A stretch of DNA of 47,034 bases, taken from NCBI GenBank assembly GCA_029260765.1, contig JAJDCP010000054.1, positions 1-47,034 on the forward strand, in the 5' to 3' direction. The position numbers were made by a program, and so were the translations under genes. The notes under the pieces are model-generated. The model was given only the letters and a program-made list of their open reading frames with translations, did not search any database and was not told the DNA's origin. Positions 1-9,169 of the stretch are shown in pieces (positions within the stretch are counted from its first letter, which is position 1; every line of letters starts with the position of its first letter). Origin of the DNA: Planctomycetota bacterium. Its GTDB lineage: Bacteria > Planctomycetota > J058 > JAJDCP01.

Positions 1-293
1 CCAATACTCGTCCCCCCAGGTATGGGGCTGTGGCGTTCTTGGTTGCGAGTCGCATCCCCGGTGAACTCAAAATCGCCAGTTCCCGTCAACACATCGGTAG
101 GCACCTGCACGCCGAGTGCCGGAACAAATAGCATCTGGGGCACTTGATACGCGGATGCTCGACAGCGGTGCTTGGCCGCTACCAGAACCGATGCCCCAAC
201 TGTGCTGGTCCACTCGCCATCGATCTGCTTCAGCCCCACGCCGTAGCCTTCGATCTTGCCGCTTGCTAGGAGGGGTGCGAAGACTCGATCCAT
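1..293 (-). CDS. Nal1-like trypsin-fold protein, N-terminal part (runs off left edge)
   Basis: The frame is open from an in-frame stop at 417-419 to the window edge. From the ATG at 291-293 it gives 97 residues. They resemble the N-terminal region of Nal1-like S1-fold peptidases: a GKIEGYGVGLKQIDGEWTST stretch (family pattern: VxGVGVGxK...GExT), then a predicted strand, then GVQVPTDVL (family: GVPTDV), and finally SPIPGGTSI where the family has PGGxSIGH. The catalytic domain lies beyond the edge, so activity cannot be judged. A purine-rich AAAGGAGG sits about 17 nt upstream of this ATG, rather far; TTG at 342-344 is an alternative start. Family assignment rests on remembered motifs. Confidence 0.62.
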   Translation of the reverse strand, partial: MDRVFAPLLASGKIEGYGVGLKQIDGEWTSTVGASVLVAAKHRCRASAYQVPQMLFVPALGVQVPTDVLTGTGDFEFTGDATRNQERHSPIPGGTSI

Positions 294-439
294 CTTGCAC
301 TTGATCGATGCCTCCTTTAGTGCCTGTTGTTCCCCCGCACGCAATCCCAGACCCCACGCAGCGCACTCATCCAGGCTGAACGCTGAGGCGCAGGGGATCC
401 TTCCCTTCCCGACCCATCAGCACCATCCGGAAGGGAAGA

Positions 440-514
440 CGGGGGCTCCACCCCCGCTGGGGCTCTGCCCCAGACCCCGGACCAGGGGGCTGCGCCCCCT
501 CGCCGCCTGCGGCG
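440..514. repeat. Array of four consecutive GC-rich hairpins
   Basis: Four hairpins follow with almost no spacer. CGGGGG (440-445) pairs with CCCCCG (451-456). CTGGGG (457-462) pairs with CCCCAG (468-473). AGGGGG (484-489) pairs with CCCCCT (495-500). CGCCGC (501-506) pairs with GCGGCG (509-514). The first three have 5-nt loops. The array lies in the noncoding interval between the helicase and the left-edge gene, both on the minus strand. It resembles the GC-rich palindromic intergenic repeats of many high-GC genomes, and the interior of the element at 43856-43995 is built in a similar way. It could end transcription or be a dispersed repeat. Confidence 0.6.
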
Positions 515-596
515 TGCTCACCCCCGCCCCCCCGGGTTCCACCTGACTGCTGGGATTATCTGCGCAGACCCAGGAATCCCGACAGCTCCAAGGCAC

Positions 597-708
597 CGTA
601 GGCTTCGCTGCTGCGCCAGCTCGCGGCGAAGCTGACGTTGCCTACGTCGCTGGCCGAGGCGTCCCGGGGGGGCCCCGGGCGGTGGTCAAACCGCCCAGGA
701 TCCCTGGG
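597..708. other. Cluster of hairpins between helicase and left-edge gene
   Basis: CGTAGGC (597-603) pairs with GCCTACG (640-646), enclosing GCTTCGC (602-608) with GCGAAGC (626-632). Three further overlapping, mutually exclusive stems follow: CCCGGGG/CCCCGGG (663-679), GGGCGGT/ACCGCCC (677-696) and CCCAGG/CCTGGG (694-708). They lie 3' of the helicase on its strand and could act in transcript termination or attenuation. The minus-strand frame ending at the TAA at 556-558 has coding-like third positions over its last 35 codons, so part of this could be a gene remnant. No complete gene is visible between 294 and 718. Confidence 0.35.
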
Positions 709-718
709 TTTGCAGCAG

Positions 719-910
719 TCAGCCAGCCAAGCAGAAGCCCTTTGCTGTCCGCGCGACAGCTCCATGGGTCTCGAGCTGGCGCAGGGCGCTCACCAGCCGT
801 TGCATACGGACCCTGAGCTGGCTGCGCAGACGGTCCTGGGTCAGGGGCTGCTCAGAGCCTTGCAGTTCCGAGAGGAAGAGGCTCGCGGCCGGGTCCCTAG
901 TACTGCCCCA
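719..910 (-). other. Protein-like extension of the helicase frame beyond its TGA stop
   Basis: The helicase frame stops at TGA (911-913) but stays open in the same phase for 63 more codons to TGA at 719-721. The sequence looks protein-like, with a winged-helix flavour: LFLSELQ, LTQDRLRSQLRVRMQRL, VSALRQLETHGAVART, KGFCLAG. About four fifths of its third positions are G or C, as in the gene before it. There is no ATG, GTG or TTG start near its 5' end, which argues against a separate gene. The options are a nonsense mutation that removed the helicase C-terminus, stop-codon readthrough, or chance. Confidence 0.4.
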
Positions 911-3900
911 TCAATCGACCGCCTGGCACGTATCGCAACCCAGCACGCGCACCCGGTGCCCGTCGACCTCGCCGCTGAACAACTCCTGGCGGGCATACCG
1001 ATAACGCAGCAACTTCCACAGCGCTGCGCTCTCGAACAACTCGATATCGTCCGACAGGAAGTGGAACAGGTTCTGTGAGGCGATCACCACGAGCTTCTTG
1101 CGCGGCCGGCTCATCGCGACATTCAGGCGGTTGCGTGAGAACAAGAAACTGGCCTCGGCTTCCAGCGCATGCGGCTCCGACGCGGTAGCCGAGAGGATGA
1201 TGACGTCTCTCTCGCCCCCCTGATAGCGTTCGACCGTATCGACCGCCGAGACCTGCTTGAAGTCGGGAAAGCGCCGCTGCAGCGCGGCCCGCTGCGCACG
1301 GTGTGGCACCACCACGCCAACCCCATCCGCCGCACACAGGCCGAGGGGCCCCAGGCAACATTGCAGAATGCGCGCCGCCAACTCGACCTCAAGTAGATTG
1401 AGGTGCTGGCTCATGCCCTCTTCGTGCTCGATCAGAACTAGCGGGAAGTCGGGCAGCAGGGCCGCCCGTGCCAGCGCATCGCTGCCCTCGGCGAGCGGCG
1501 CGAGCACCTCGGTGCGCTGCGAGCTCAGGCGGGTATCGGCGCGGTAGATCGCCCGGTCGATAAAGCTCGCCAGCACGCGATGCAGTCGGAAGCTCTGGTC
1601 GAGCACCACGCGGCGGAAACCGCTATCGAGCAGCGTCTCGAAGACCGATGACGCCAGCCGGAAGTCGAGCGTCGAGCGCCGCTGATCGCGGGCCCACTCG
1701 TGCATGAAAATCGGCGCCATCTGGCGATGGTCGCCCACCAACAGCAGGCGCCCCTCACGCCGATAGAGAAAGGCGGTCGCCAACAACGCAGCCGGCACTG
1801 TCATCTGCGAAGACTCGTCCAGAATCGCCGCGTGGAACAGCTCGCGGTCCCAACGCACCGGCCAGCCACAAGCTGCCGCCAGGTTGTGCACTGCTGAAGG
1901 CGTGCCCGCCACCACGCATGCTGCGCCGCGGAACAGCTCGCGAACCCGATCACGTTCGTCATAGGGGTTGATGCACTCCACGCCCGGAGGCCCCGGCTTA
2001 TGGGCACTGACCAGGCGCACCAGCCGCAGCTCTTCCAAGCGCTGCCGCAATTCGGGGGGAAGCTCGGGCCAGGCCAGCAACTCTTCGCGTCGACGGGCGA
2101 TGCTGCTCAAGGCGATGTCGACAGACGTGTGCGTCACACCGCTGATCAACAGGCGCGTGCTGAAACCCATCGCGCAATGGTAGGCCAGGGCCGCCAGCCC
2201 CAGGCTGAAGCTCTTGCCTGTGCCCGGGGGCCCCTGAAGCAGGCTGAGGCGACTCCGCAACAGCAGCAACACTCCCTCACGCTGCCGTGCGGTCAGGCTC
2301 GGCACCCCCTGCAACAGGCGCTGCGCCCGTTGCAGCTGCTCAGGGCGGACGGGCAGGTCGAAACGGCTGGGATCGTCTTCCAGTGCGCGCTGCAGAAGGC
2401 TTCCCCGACTGCGCACACAGGCCTCTTGCTGTTTGTCAGCGAGCAGATCGTCGACCAGCTCATCGAGGCTGAAGAGCGCATCGACCACAGGCTGGACGTC
2501 GACGTGGCCGAAGCGGAATGCCGTGGCACGCTTGCCGAACCCCAGCAGCAGTCCCTCGACTGCCTGCAGACTGACTTGTTCGAGCCGAACGATCGCCCCC
2601 TTATGCACAGCGAGCTGTTGGTCGTGCTGACTGTTGGCAGGGTTGAGCAGGACCAGGTCGCCCTCTTTGAAGCGCAGCAGGTTGTGGCCGGCCAGCTGCG
2701 CGAGCTCGAGGCGGAAGCTCTTGCCGTCCACCTGCGTGCACCTGCCGAGCGCGCAATACCCCTCGGCGACGCGATCTGCAGGAGTGCGCCGGAATCGTTC
2801 GAGCAGCTTGACCTTGCGGGCACCAAATTCGAGCCGCAGGAACTCTCGTAGCGCCTCGGTACGGGTCGCCAAACGCCCTCCCCCGTAGCTGGGAAGAGGC
2901 GTGGGCGACTTCACCAAGTCCCGGTTGGGATGCAGCTGCTGGTCGACCAGAAAGACCAGCGCCTCCAGCCGCTGCCTGCTCAGCTCAAGCAGCTGCGCGC
3001 GGCTGACGGCGAAGGCCTCGAGCCCGGCCTGTTCCGGGAGCTCACCCCAGGCGCCATAGGCATAGGCGAGCGGAATGCCGGAATCGCTGCGCCAGGCGGC
3101 GGGCACCAGGCGCTTGTTTCCAGAGGCTTCGACGCGCCAGGCAGCCGTGTCGAAGCAGCCCGCGCGGAAGGTCGTCCGCAGCGAGCCCCAGAGAAAACGC
3201 AGACCGGCGCTGACGGTGTAGAGCGTCTCCATCGGCCAGCCGAGGTTGCGTTGTTCACGCACCTCCTCCATCAGCAGGGAGACGTTGGGCTCGTCCGCCC
3301 GCGAGATGCACGTCAACCAGTCGTACAGAAAGACCGCTCCGTCCACCTGCGGTAGATGCCGACGCAGGGCGTCACTCAAGACGCGTCGCACCGCCCGATC
3401 GCACAGATAGAGGTGCAAGGGGAGCCGCCGCCGACCTTGCGCCAGCTCTCCGAGCGCCGCGTGAAGTTGCTCGAGAAACCCGCGCAGCAGCTGTTCTTCG
3501 GCGGCATCGCTGCGCGGGGGCGCCTCACTCAGGCAACAGACCTGCCGGAGCTCTCCGGAACGGTCGAGACGCGCGGCCAGGAGGTAGACCCGGCCCTCGC
3601 GGTAGTCCTGCTGCGCATCGACCATGATGCGCACCAGGTCGGCAGGACCCCCGGGAAGCGAGCTGGCGCTGGTGCGCGGCAGATCTGCCTCGGGCGCGGC
3701 GCTCCGCAGTTTCAGGCGGCGCGCCACGGCCTGCGCTTGCAAGACCAGGCGAGGAAGCCGCTCCCCGAGCGGCCAGCCCGCCAATAGCCGCTCGGCCACC
3801 GGGCCGCACGGACGCAGCTCGCCGGATTCAGTCTCGAGCAAGCTGGCCATCTCGAGCAGCGTTCCCACTCCCGCGGCCTGCAACGCCTTGAGCTCGAGAT

Positions 3901-4675
3901 CGCGCAACTCGCCGACCAGGGCCGGATGGCCTGCTCCAATCTGGCCGGCGACCACCGGACCAGCCACAGCACGCTGCAGGCAGAGCGCCGAAAACTCACA
4001 ACCCGCGCATCTGGGGGCCAGGTTGAAGAACGGCTCGCTCTCCTCCAGCGCACGCGGCACATAGACACGTGCCAACACCTCAAGCCCCAGGTCGTAGAGA
4101 CTCAGATCGAAGGGAGTCAGTTTCTCGGCATCAGGCTGCTCGCGGCACAGCACCGCCCCCTCGAGCCGGGGTGCAAGATCGGCAAGGCTCTGCGCAAGCA
4201 TGCGCGCATAGAAGGCCACCTGCAAGCGATGCTCGACCTTCTCGTGCTGGCTGGCCTTGATGTCGACAACGCGCAGGCGCAGCCCCGCGTCCTCAGGCTG
4301 CACGAAGACCAGGTCGGCGATGCCATACGCGAGGCTTTCTCCGAGCTGCCCCTCGACGGCGACCTGCCAAAGCACGCACGGCTCCTGCAGCTCACGCAGA
4401 AGCTCGATCACCTGGAAGGGCTTCAGAGCCGATGTGTCACGCACATCGAAGCCCGCAGCCAGCAGAGCCTCACGAACGCCTTCTTCAAACGCGAGCCCAC
4501 CCCGCGCGAGCACCGGATCGAGCCGGCCCCGCTCGACGTTGTAGGTTTCACAGAGCTCGGCACACCATTGCTTCCGCAGCCGCAGGGCCAGATAGCTGGG
4601 ACAGGCCCCCGTGCGCAGGAACCCCGCCAGGTCTGTCGGGCTGACCTGCACACTGGACAGAGCTGTCGCCGTCAT
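911..4675 (-). CDS. RecB-like nuclease fused to superfamily 1 (Dna2/NAM7-like) helicase
   Basis: A protein of 1254 residues with two enzymatic halves. The N-terminal half is a PD-(D/E)xK nuclease of the RecB/Cas4/TM0106 type: VVDIKAS near residue 140, and a likely iron-sulphur cluster formed by a Cys near residue 26 (CPSYLAL) and the CAGCEFSALC cluster near 225. The C-terminal half is an ATP-dependent helicase: Walker A GPPGTGKS near 815, Walker B DESSQ near 952, then VGDHRQMAP, ERYQGGERDVII and LNVAMSRPRK. It probably unwinds and trims DNA in repair or replication. ATG at 4673-4675 is chosen because AGGGGGT lies just upstream; an ATG at 4748-4750 would add 25 residues. A Cys pair (CDTCQ) lies just before the stop, and the frame continues beyond it. 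Confidence 0.88.
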   Translation of the reverse strand: MTATALSSVQVSPTDLAGFLRTGACPSYLALRLRKQWCAELCETYNVERGRLDPVLARGGLAFEEGVREALLAAGFDVRDTSALKPFQVIELLRELQEPCVLWQVAVEGQLGESLAYGIADLVFVQPEDAGLRLRVVDIKASQHEKVEHRLQVAFYARMLAQSLADLAPRLEGAVLCREQPDAEKLTPFDLSLYDLGLEVLARVYVPRALEESEPFFNLAPRCAGCEFSALCLQRAVAGPVVAGQIGAGHPALVGELRDLELKALQAAGVGTLLEMASLLETESGELRPCGPVAERLLAGWPLGERLPRLVLQAQAVARRLKLRSAAPEADLPRTSASSLPGGPADLVRIMVDAQQDYREGRVYLLAARLDRSGELRQVCCLSEAPPRSDAAEEQLLRGFLEQLHAALGELAQGRRRLPLHLYLCDRAVRRVLSDALRRHLPQVDGAVFLYDWLTCISRADEPNVSLLMEEVREQRNLGWPMETLYTVSAGLRFLWGSLRTTFRAGCFDTAAWRVEASGNKRLVPAAWRSDSGIPLAYAYGAWGELPEQAGLEAFAVSRAQLLELSRQRLEALVFLVDQQLHPNRDLVKSPTPLPSYGGGRLATRTEALREFLRLEFGARKVKLLERFRRTPADRVAEGYCALGRCTQVDGKSFRLELAQLAGHNLLRFKEGDLVLLNPANSQHDQQLAVHKGAIVRLEQVSLQAVEGLLLGFGKRATAFRFGHVDVQPVVDALFSLDELVDDLLADKQQEACVRSRGSLLQRALEDDPSRFDLPVRPEQLQRAQRLLQGVPSLTARQREGVLLLLRSRLSLLQGPPGTGKSFSLGLAALAYHCAMGFSTRLLISGVTHTSVDIALSSIARRREELLAWPELPPELRQRLEELRLVRLVSAHKPGPPGVECINPYDERDRVRELFRGAACVVAGTPSAVHNLAAACGWPVRWDRELFHAAILDESSQMTVPAALLATAFLYRREGRLLLVGDHRQMAPIFMHEWARDQRRSTLDFRLASSVFETLLDSGFRRVVLDQSFRLHRVLASFIDRAIYRADTRLSSQRTEVLAPLAEGSDALARAALLPDFPLVLIEHEEGMSQHLNLLEVELAARILQCCLGPLGLCAADGVGVVVPHRAQRAALQRRFPDFKQVSAVDTVERYQGGERDVIILSATASEPHALEAEASFLFSRNRLNVAMSRPRKKLVVIASQNLFHFLSDDIELFESAALWKLLRYRYARQELFSGEVDGHRVRVLGCDTCQAVD

Positions 4676-4825
4676 GCCACCCCCTCTGCGCTCGGGCGGG
4701 GTCAGCCGCTCGGGGCGCAGCCCCTTCCCCACGCACACATGGTGCGCCATGTCCAGCGTACAAAGCCCTGAGATAGCAGCCCGCGGGCCGCGACCTGAGC
4801 GACGACCAACCCGCCACGAGTCGAC

Positions 4826-5854
4826 TCACTCTTGTGTAAGTACAGGGTCCCGGCGGCTGGGCCTGCGTGACTCGGTCTGGTTGTAGCGCAGCTCCAGCGA
4901 GTCATCGAGGAAGAAGTTGGTCTGCGTCTTCTCGCTCCACTCTTCGGGTACAGCCGTCACTTCAAAGTCGCTGGCCGAGGCCTCGGTGATCTTGAAGATG
5001 TACCCATCTTCTGTGCCATCAGCCAGGTCCATGAGCTTCTCTTTGCCTTCGACACGCTTGAGCTGCTGGAAATCGTCGGTGTACGTGTTCTGCGACTCTT
5101 TGTAGGAATCCTGGGCGTGCGCGATCTCGCGCATCCACTCTTCGATCTTCAGCTCGCTTCTGGTCAGAGGAGGTGCCGGCGGATTCTTGTACAGGATGAA
5201 TGCAAACACCCCGGTCCAGACGAGCGCTGCCAGAGACACAACCAGCGCGAAACCTCCAAAGATCTTGTTCGCATCTTTGATCTGCATCGCCGCGATGATG
5301 ATCGCCAGCAGGGCCAGAAACGCCTGGCAGGCGACGGCCATCGACCAATGCGGGAACGCCGCGACCATGAAGCACGAGCACGCGCTCAACAGGCTGAGAA
5401 TGACCGACACGATCCCGAGTCCAAAGGACGACTCACGCAGCGAATCGGTCATCGTCGGTGCGTTGGGCATGCCCGTGGCCGTCGCACCGGGACGCGCCTG
5501 GTGCATCGGCGGAGCGGCGCCCCCGCCCAGGGGGTCATAGGGGGCGCCGGCATTCGGATCGTTGACGAAGCCCGGCGGCATGTTGTAGGCCGGTTGCTGA
5601 CCGTAGCCCGGCATCACCCCCCCGGCCCCCGGCATCACGGGGCCCATGGGCTGTTGCGGCTGCGCATAGCCCGGCTGCTGCTGCGGGTAGCCACCATAGC
5701 CAGGCTGCTGCGGGTAGGCTGGCTGTCCCGGCTGTTGCTGCGGATAGCCGCCATAGCCGGGCTGCTGCTGCGGATAGCCGGGCTGCCCCGGTTGGGGATA
5801 GCCTGGCTGCCCGTAGGGCTGGCCTTGCGGGTAGCCCGGGGGGTAACCGGTCAT
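4826..5854 (-). CDS. Membrane protein with Pro/Gln/Gly/Tyr-rich N-terminus and pilin-like C-terminal domain
   Basis: The 342 residues fall into three parts. Residues 1 to about 130 are low-complexity tandem YPQQ/PGYGG-type repeats, disordered and probably cytoplasmic. Residues about 148-220 form three hydrophobic helices, the second and third separated by a short loop, as in DUF4190-type proteins. The last 115 residues are soluble and acidic ([20 protein letters not shown], then [14 protein letters not shown]), similar to C-terminal domains of type IV pilin-like or GspG-like proteins. Function is not recognised. It is divergent from the regulator at 6014, with about 160 bp between the two starts, where promoters for both should lie. 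Confidence 0.75.
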   Translation of the reverse strand: MTGYPPGYPQGQPYGQPGYPQPGQPGYPQQQPGYGGYPQQQPGQPAYPQQPGYGGYPQQQPGYAQPQQPMGPVMPGAGGVMPGYGQQPAYNMPPGFVNDPNAGAPYDPLGGGAAPPMHQARPGATATGMPNAPTMTDSLRESSFGLGIVSVILSLLSACSCFMVAAFPHWSMAVACQAFLALLAIIIAAMQIKDANKIFGGFALVVSLAALVWTGVFAFILYKNPPAPPLTRSELKIEEWMREIAHAQDSYKESQNTYTDDFQQLKRVEGKEKLMDLADGTEDGYIFKITEASASDFEVTAVPEEWSEKTQTNFFLDDSLELRYNQTESRRPSRRDPVLTQE

Positions 5855-6013
5855 GTCGTGTCCTCGCGTGCTTCCAGACCCATACCGCCATGATAGCCGC
5901 GATGCGAGCAGGCTTCAAACCGACACGCCCGGCGGGTTTGCTTGCGCGCCCGGACTGCAGAAGCGAGAATGCCCGGGGTCCGGGCCCTGCGGCCCCGAGG
6001 CTGGGAACGGGTC

Positions 6014-9000
6014 GTGAGCGACGAAATCGAGATCCAGTTGCTGGGAGCAGCCCGGCTTCGGCGCGGCGGGCAGGATGTCCGCATCGAAGGTCGCAGGCCA
6101 CTCGCCCTGCTCGCAGTGCTCGCGCTCAGCCGCCAGGTCTGGGCGAGGGATGCGCTCGTCGCGCTGCTGTGGCCCGAGGCGAGTCAGGCTCGCGGCCGCA
6201 GCTCGCTGCGCAGCACGCTCTCCGGCCTGGGCCGTCACCTCGGCGCCGGTAGCCTGGAGACATCGCACGAAGAGGTCATGCTTCGACCCAGCAGCGATCA
6301 TTGGCTTGACGTCGACGACTTCCGCGAAGGTCTCGCCGCGGCTGCCGCCCACCAACACGTTTCTCTACAGCGCTGCCCAGCCTGCCAGAGCCGACTTCAC
6401 AAGGCTCTGGCGCTGTACAAGGGTCCGCTGCTGGACGGCTTCTGCCTGCCCGAAGCCCCTGACCTGGAGAGCTGGCTGGAGTTTCAGCGCCGTGAGTTGC
6501 AGGCCTGCGCCGATCGAGGTCTCGAATCTCTGGTGGCGACCTGCAGCGCCCATCCTGAGCTCGCTCTGGTCTATGCGCGCCAGCGCCTGGCCCTCGATCC
6601 GCTGCATGAGCCGGCCCAGCGGGCGGCCATGCGGCTGCTCGTGCGGCTCGGACGGCGCAAGGATGCCTGTAAACTCTACGCGCGCTGCCGCCAGCTGATG
6701 ATGGAACGGCTGTCGATCTTCCCCAGTCAGGACACCGAGCTGCTGGTGCAGGCCATCCGCGCAGGAAGCGCCTTGCCGCCGGAGGGTCGACGCGCCCCCC
6801 GTGCAGCGCCGCAGCTGAGCGCCGCGACCTCAAGTCGCGGCCTCTCCATGCCCAGGGCATTGCCCCCCCAGGCGACTCCGTTCGTCGGCCGCCAGGAAGA
6901 GCTGCGTCTGCTGTCGGAGCGCTTCTCCGAACCGGGCTGCCGACTGGTCAGCCTGCTCGGTCCCGGAGGCATCGGCAAGACGCGCCTGGCTTTGCGGTTC
7001 GCGGCTTTGTTCGGTCCGCAACTCAGCCACGGTGCCTGCTTCGTGCCCCTGGCGAGCGTCGACGGCCCCGCAGAGCTGCTGCCCACCCTGGCCGCCACGC
7101 TGCGGCTCGGCTCCGATCCCCAGCGTCCCTTGCAGGCGCAGCTCGAGGCCTTCCTGCAAGCGCGCGAGATGCTGCTAGTGCTGGACAACTTCGAACAGCT
7201 GCAGGCGTCTGCCCCCTTGCTGCGCGAGCTTCTCGAGCGTTGCCCACGCCTGCGCCTGCTGGTCACATCACGAGTGGCCCTGCGCCTGCGGGAAGAATGG
7301 CGGGTCGAGCTGCAGGGATTGGACCGGGGCGGGTCTATGCAGAGCGCCGCAGTGCAGCTTTTTCTCAGCTGCGCCCGCCGCCAATCGGCGAGCTTCCAGG
7401 CCGACAGCATGGAGCTCGAGGCGGTAGCCGCGATCTGCCAGCGCCTGGAGGGCGTTCCTTTGGCGATCGAGTTGGCGGCTGGTTGGGCCCGTTTGATGGG
7501 ATGCGCAGAGATTTTGTCCGAGCTCGAACGCGGCGAGGGCCTGCTGCAAGCTGAGCGCTCCGAGCTGCCCAGCCGTCATCGCAACCTCGATGCAGTCTTT
7601 GCTTCGAGCTGGCAGCAGCTCATGCCTGCCGACCGCGACGCACTTGCCGGGTTGGCACTCTTCCGTGGTGGCTTCAGCCGCGACGCGGCCGAGGCTGTGG
7701 CCGAATGCGGGCTGGGACGCCTGATGGCCTTGAGCGAGCGGATGCTCGTGCGACGGAGTCAGCCGGGCCGCTTCGAGCTGCAGGAGCTGCTTCGGCAGTT
7801 TGCCGTCCGCCAGCAACCAGACCTGCAACCGCCACGGCGGGCTCGTCACGCGCGCTGGTTCTGTGCCTGGCTGCGCGACCTGCAGGAGATGTTCTGGAAC
7901 GAGCAGCAGACGGCTGTGCTCGAGCTTGTCGAACAGGAGCTGCCCAACCTTCGTCTGGCTTGGAACACCGCGCTGGAGTTGCGTGAGCCGGAGCTGCTCG
8001 CTCAGGCCTTGCCGGTGCTCGGACGTTTTCTCGAGCTACGGGGCCGCCACGAAGAGGGGCTGCAGCTGCTGTCTGCCGCCGAAGTATGCTGCCCGGCCGC
8101 GCCCCCAGAGGCCGCTGCCCGCATCCTGCGCTGGGCGGCGTGTTTCGCACGCCTGCGCTCGCAGCAGCCCCTGTGCAGGCATTGGCTGGCGCGGGCGGAG
8201 GCCCTGGCGCGGCAATCCGGTGCGGCCGGAGAGTTGGCTGGCTGCCTGGAAGAGGCGGGCCTTTTGGGCGCTGGCGACGGCCAGTCCATCGACCTGGAGC
8301 GACTGCAGGAGAGCTTGGAGCAGTTCCGCGCGTGTGGGGGGACTGCCGGCACCGCCCGCGTGCTGGGCGCGCTGGCCGCCAACCTGCAGGCTCGTGGAGA
8401 GCTGGCCGCCGCCCATTCCCACCTGCTCGAGGCACAGAGGATCGCTGCGGAGCTGGGCAACCCCTGGCTGCAGGCGGACCTGGAACAGCGGCTCGCCAGC
8501 GTGGCCGCGAGCCAGGGCGCGATGGAGCAGGCGCGCGCCCATGGGCGCGCTTGCCTGCTGCGCTTCCGCGCCCTGCAGGACGCAGCGGGAATCCTCCGGG
8601 CCAGCCAGAGCCTGGCGGGGCTGCAGACCGACAGCGCTGCGCGTCTGCCGCTGCTACGTGAGACTCTGCGCCAGGCGAGAGCCCTCGCCGATCCGCGCCG
8701 CGTCACGCGGGCCCTTTGCGACCTGGGTGCTTGCCTGCTTGAGCTGCGTGAGCTGCCCGAAGCGGCGTCCTGCTTCGACGAAGCGCTGGCCGAAGCCCGC
8801 GCCAGCCAGGCCCCGCTGCTCGAAGCTCGAGCGCTGGCTGGGCGTGCCGCCCTGGCACATGAGACTGATGCGGCGATCGCATTGCGTGACTTTGCCGCCT
8901 GCTTCCGCCTGCTCGCCGCGCACCGCAATGCGGCGCTCAGTTTCGAGATCCTGACTCGGTTTGCGGCGCTGCGACGCACCCTCGATCCTGCTGAGGCGGG

Positions 9001-9169
9001 CCACGTCTTGTGCTTTGTCGCCGCCCAGGAGGCCTGCCCGCAGTCGTTGCGGCAGCGTGCCCGTGCGTTGGCCGACGGATTGCCTGCAGAGACCTCCCCT
9101 GGTCTGGAGGAGTGCCAGGATTGGCGTGACTTGCTGGCGCAGTTGGCCGATCGGCTGCAACGTGGCTGA
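6014..9169 (+). CDS. BTAD-domain STAND-ATPase transcriptional regulator with TPR region (AfsR/SARP-like)
   Basis: About 1051 residues. The N-terminus is a winged-helix plus bacterial transcriptional activator domain (IQLLGAARLRRGG, LLWPEASQARGRSSLR, PLLDGFCLPEAPDLESWLEF, ALDPLHEPAQRAAMRLL). An NB-ARC/STAND ATPase follows: Walker A LLGPGGIGKTRLALRF, Walker B LLVLDNFEQL, then LLVTSRVALR. The C-terminal 450 residues are Ala/Leu/Arg-rich helical repeats that read as TPRs. Such proteins act as signal-gated activators; ligand and targets are unknown here. The start is uncertain: GTG at 6014 places the domain at the N-terminus, with ATG at 5969 and TTG at 5942 as alternatives. It is coupled to the next gene, whose GTG start overlaps its end. 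Confidence 0.85.
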   Translation: MSDEIEIQLLGAARLRRGGQDVRIEGRRPLALLAVLALSRQVWARDALVALLWPEASQARGRSSLRSTLSGLGRHLGAGSLETSHEEVMLRPSSDHWLDVDDFREGLAAAAAHQHVSLQRCPACQSRLHKALALYKGPLLDGFCLPEAPDLESWLEFQRRELQACADRGLESLVATCSAHPELALVYARQRLALDPLHEPAQRAAMRLLVRLGRRKDACKLYARCRQLMMERLSIFPSQDTELLVQAIRAGSALPPEGRRAPRAAPQLSAATSSRGLSMPRALPPQATPFVGRQEELRLLSERFSEPGCRLVSLLGPGGIGKTRLALRFAALFGPQLSHGACFVPLASVDGPAELLPTLAATLRLGSDPQRPLQAQLEAFLQAREMLLVLDNFEQLQASAPLLRELLERCPRLRLLVTSRVALRLREEWRVELQGLDRGGSMQSAAVQLFLSCARRQSASFQADSMELEAVAAICQRLEGVPLAIELAAGWARLMGCAEILSELERGEGLLQAERSELPSRHRNLDAVFASSWQQLMPADRDALAGLALFRGGFSRDAAEAVAECGLGRLMALSERMLVRRSQPGRFELQELLRQFAVRQQPDLQPPRRARHARWFCAWLRDLQEMFWNEQQTAVLELVEQELPNLRLAWNTALELREPELLAQALPVLGRFLELRGRHEEGLQLLSAAEVCCPAAPPEAAARILRWAACFARLRSQQPLCRHWLARAEALARQSGAAGELAGCLEEAGLLGAGDGQSIDLERLQESLEQFRACGGTAGTARVLGALAANLQARGELAAAHSHLLEAQRIAAELGNPWLQADLEQRLASVAASQGAMEQARAHGRACLLRFRALQDAAGILRASQSLAGLQTDSAARLPLLRETLRQARALADPRRVTRALCDLGACLLELRELPEAASCFDEALAEARASQAPLLEARALAGRAALAHETDAAIALRDFAACFRLLAAHRNAALSFEILTRFAALRRTLDPAEAGHVLCFVAAQEACPQSLRQRARALADGLPAETSPGLEECQDWRDLLAQLADRLQRG

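Noticed and set aside
556..765. Minus-strand frame with coding-like third positions ending at 556
   Set aside because: Only the last 35 codons look coding and the start falls among hairpins; kept as a possible remnant in the hairpin entry but not called a gene.
719..913. Selenocysteine at the helicase TGA
   Set aside because: The only downstream stem at the right spacing has 3 bp and the next residue context gives no Cys-like role; nonsense mutation or true stop is more likely.
2000..2851. Long plus-strand open frame of 283 codons inside the helicase gene
   Set aside because: It is antisense to a gene with complete helicase motifs, and its translation has no family features; high GC creates such frames.
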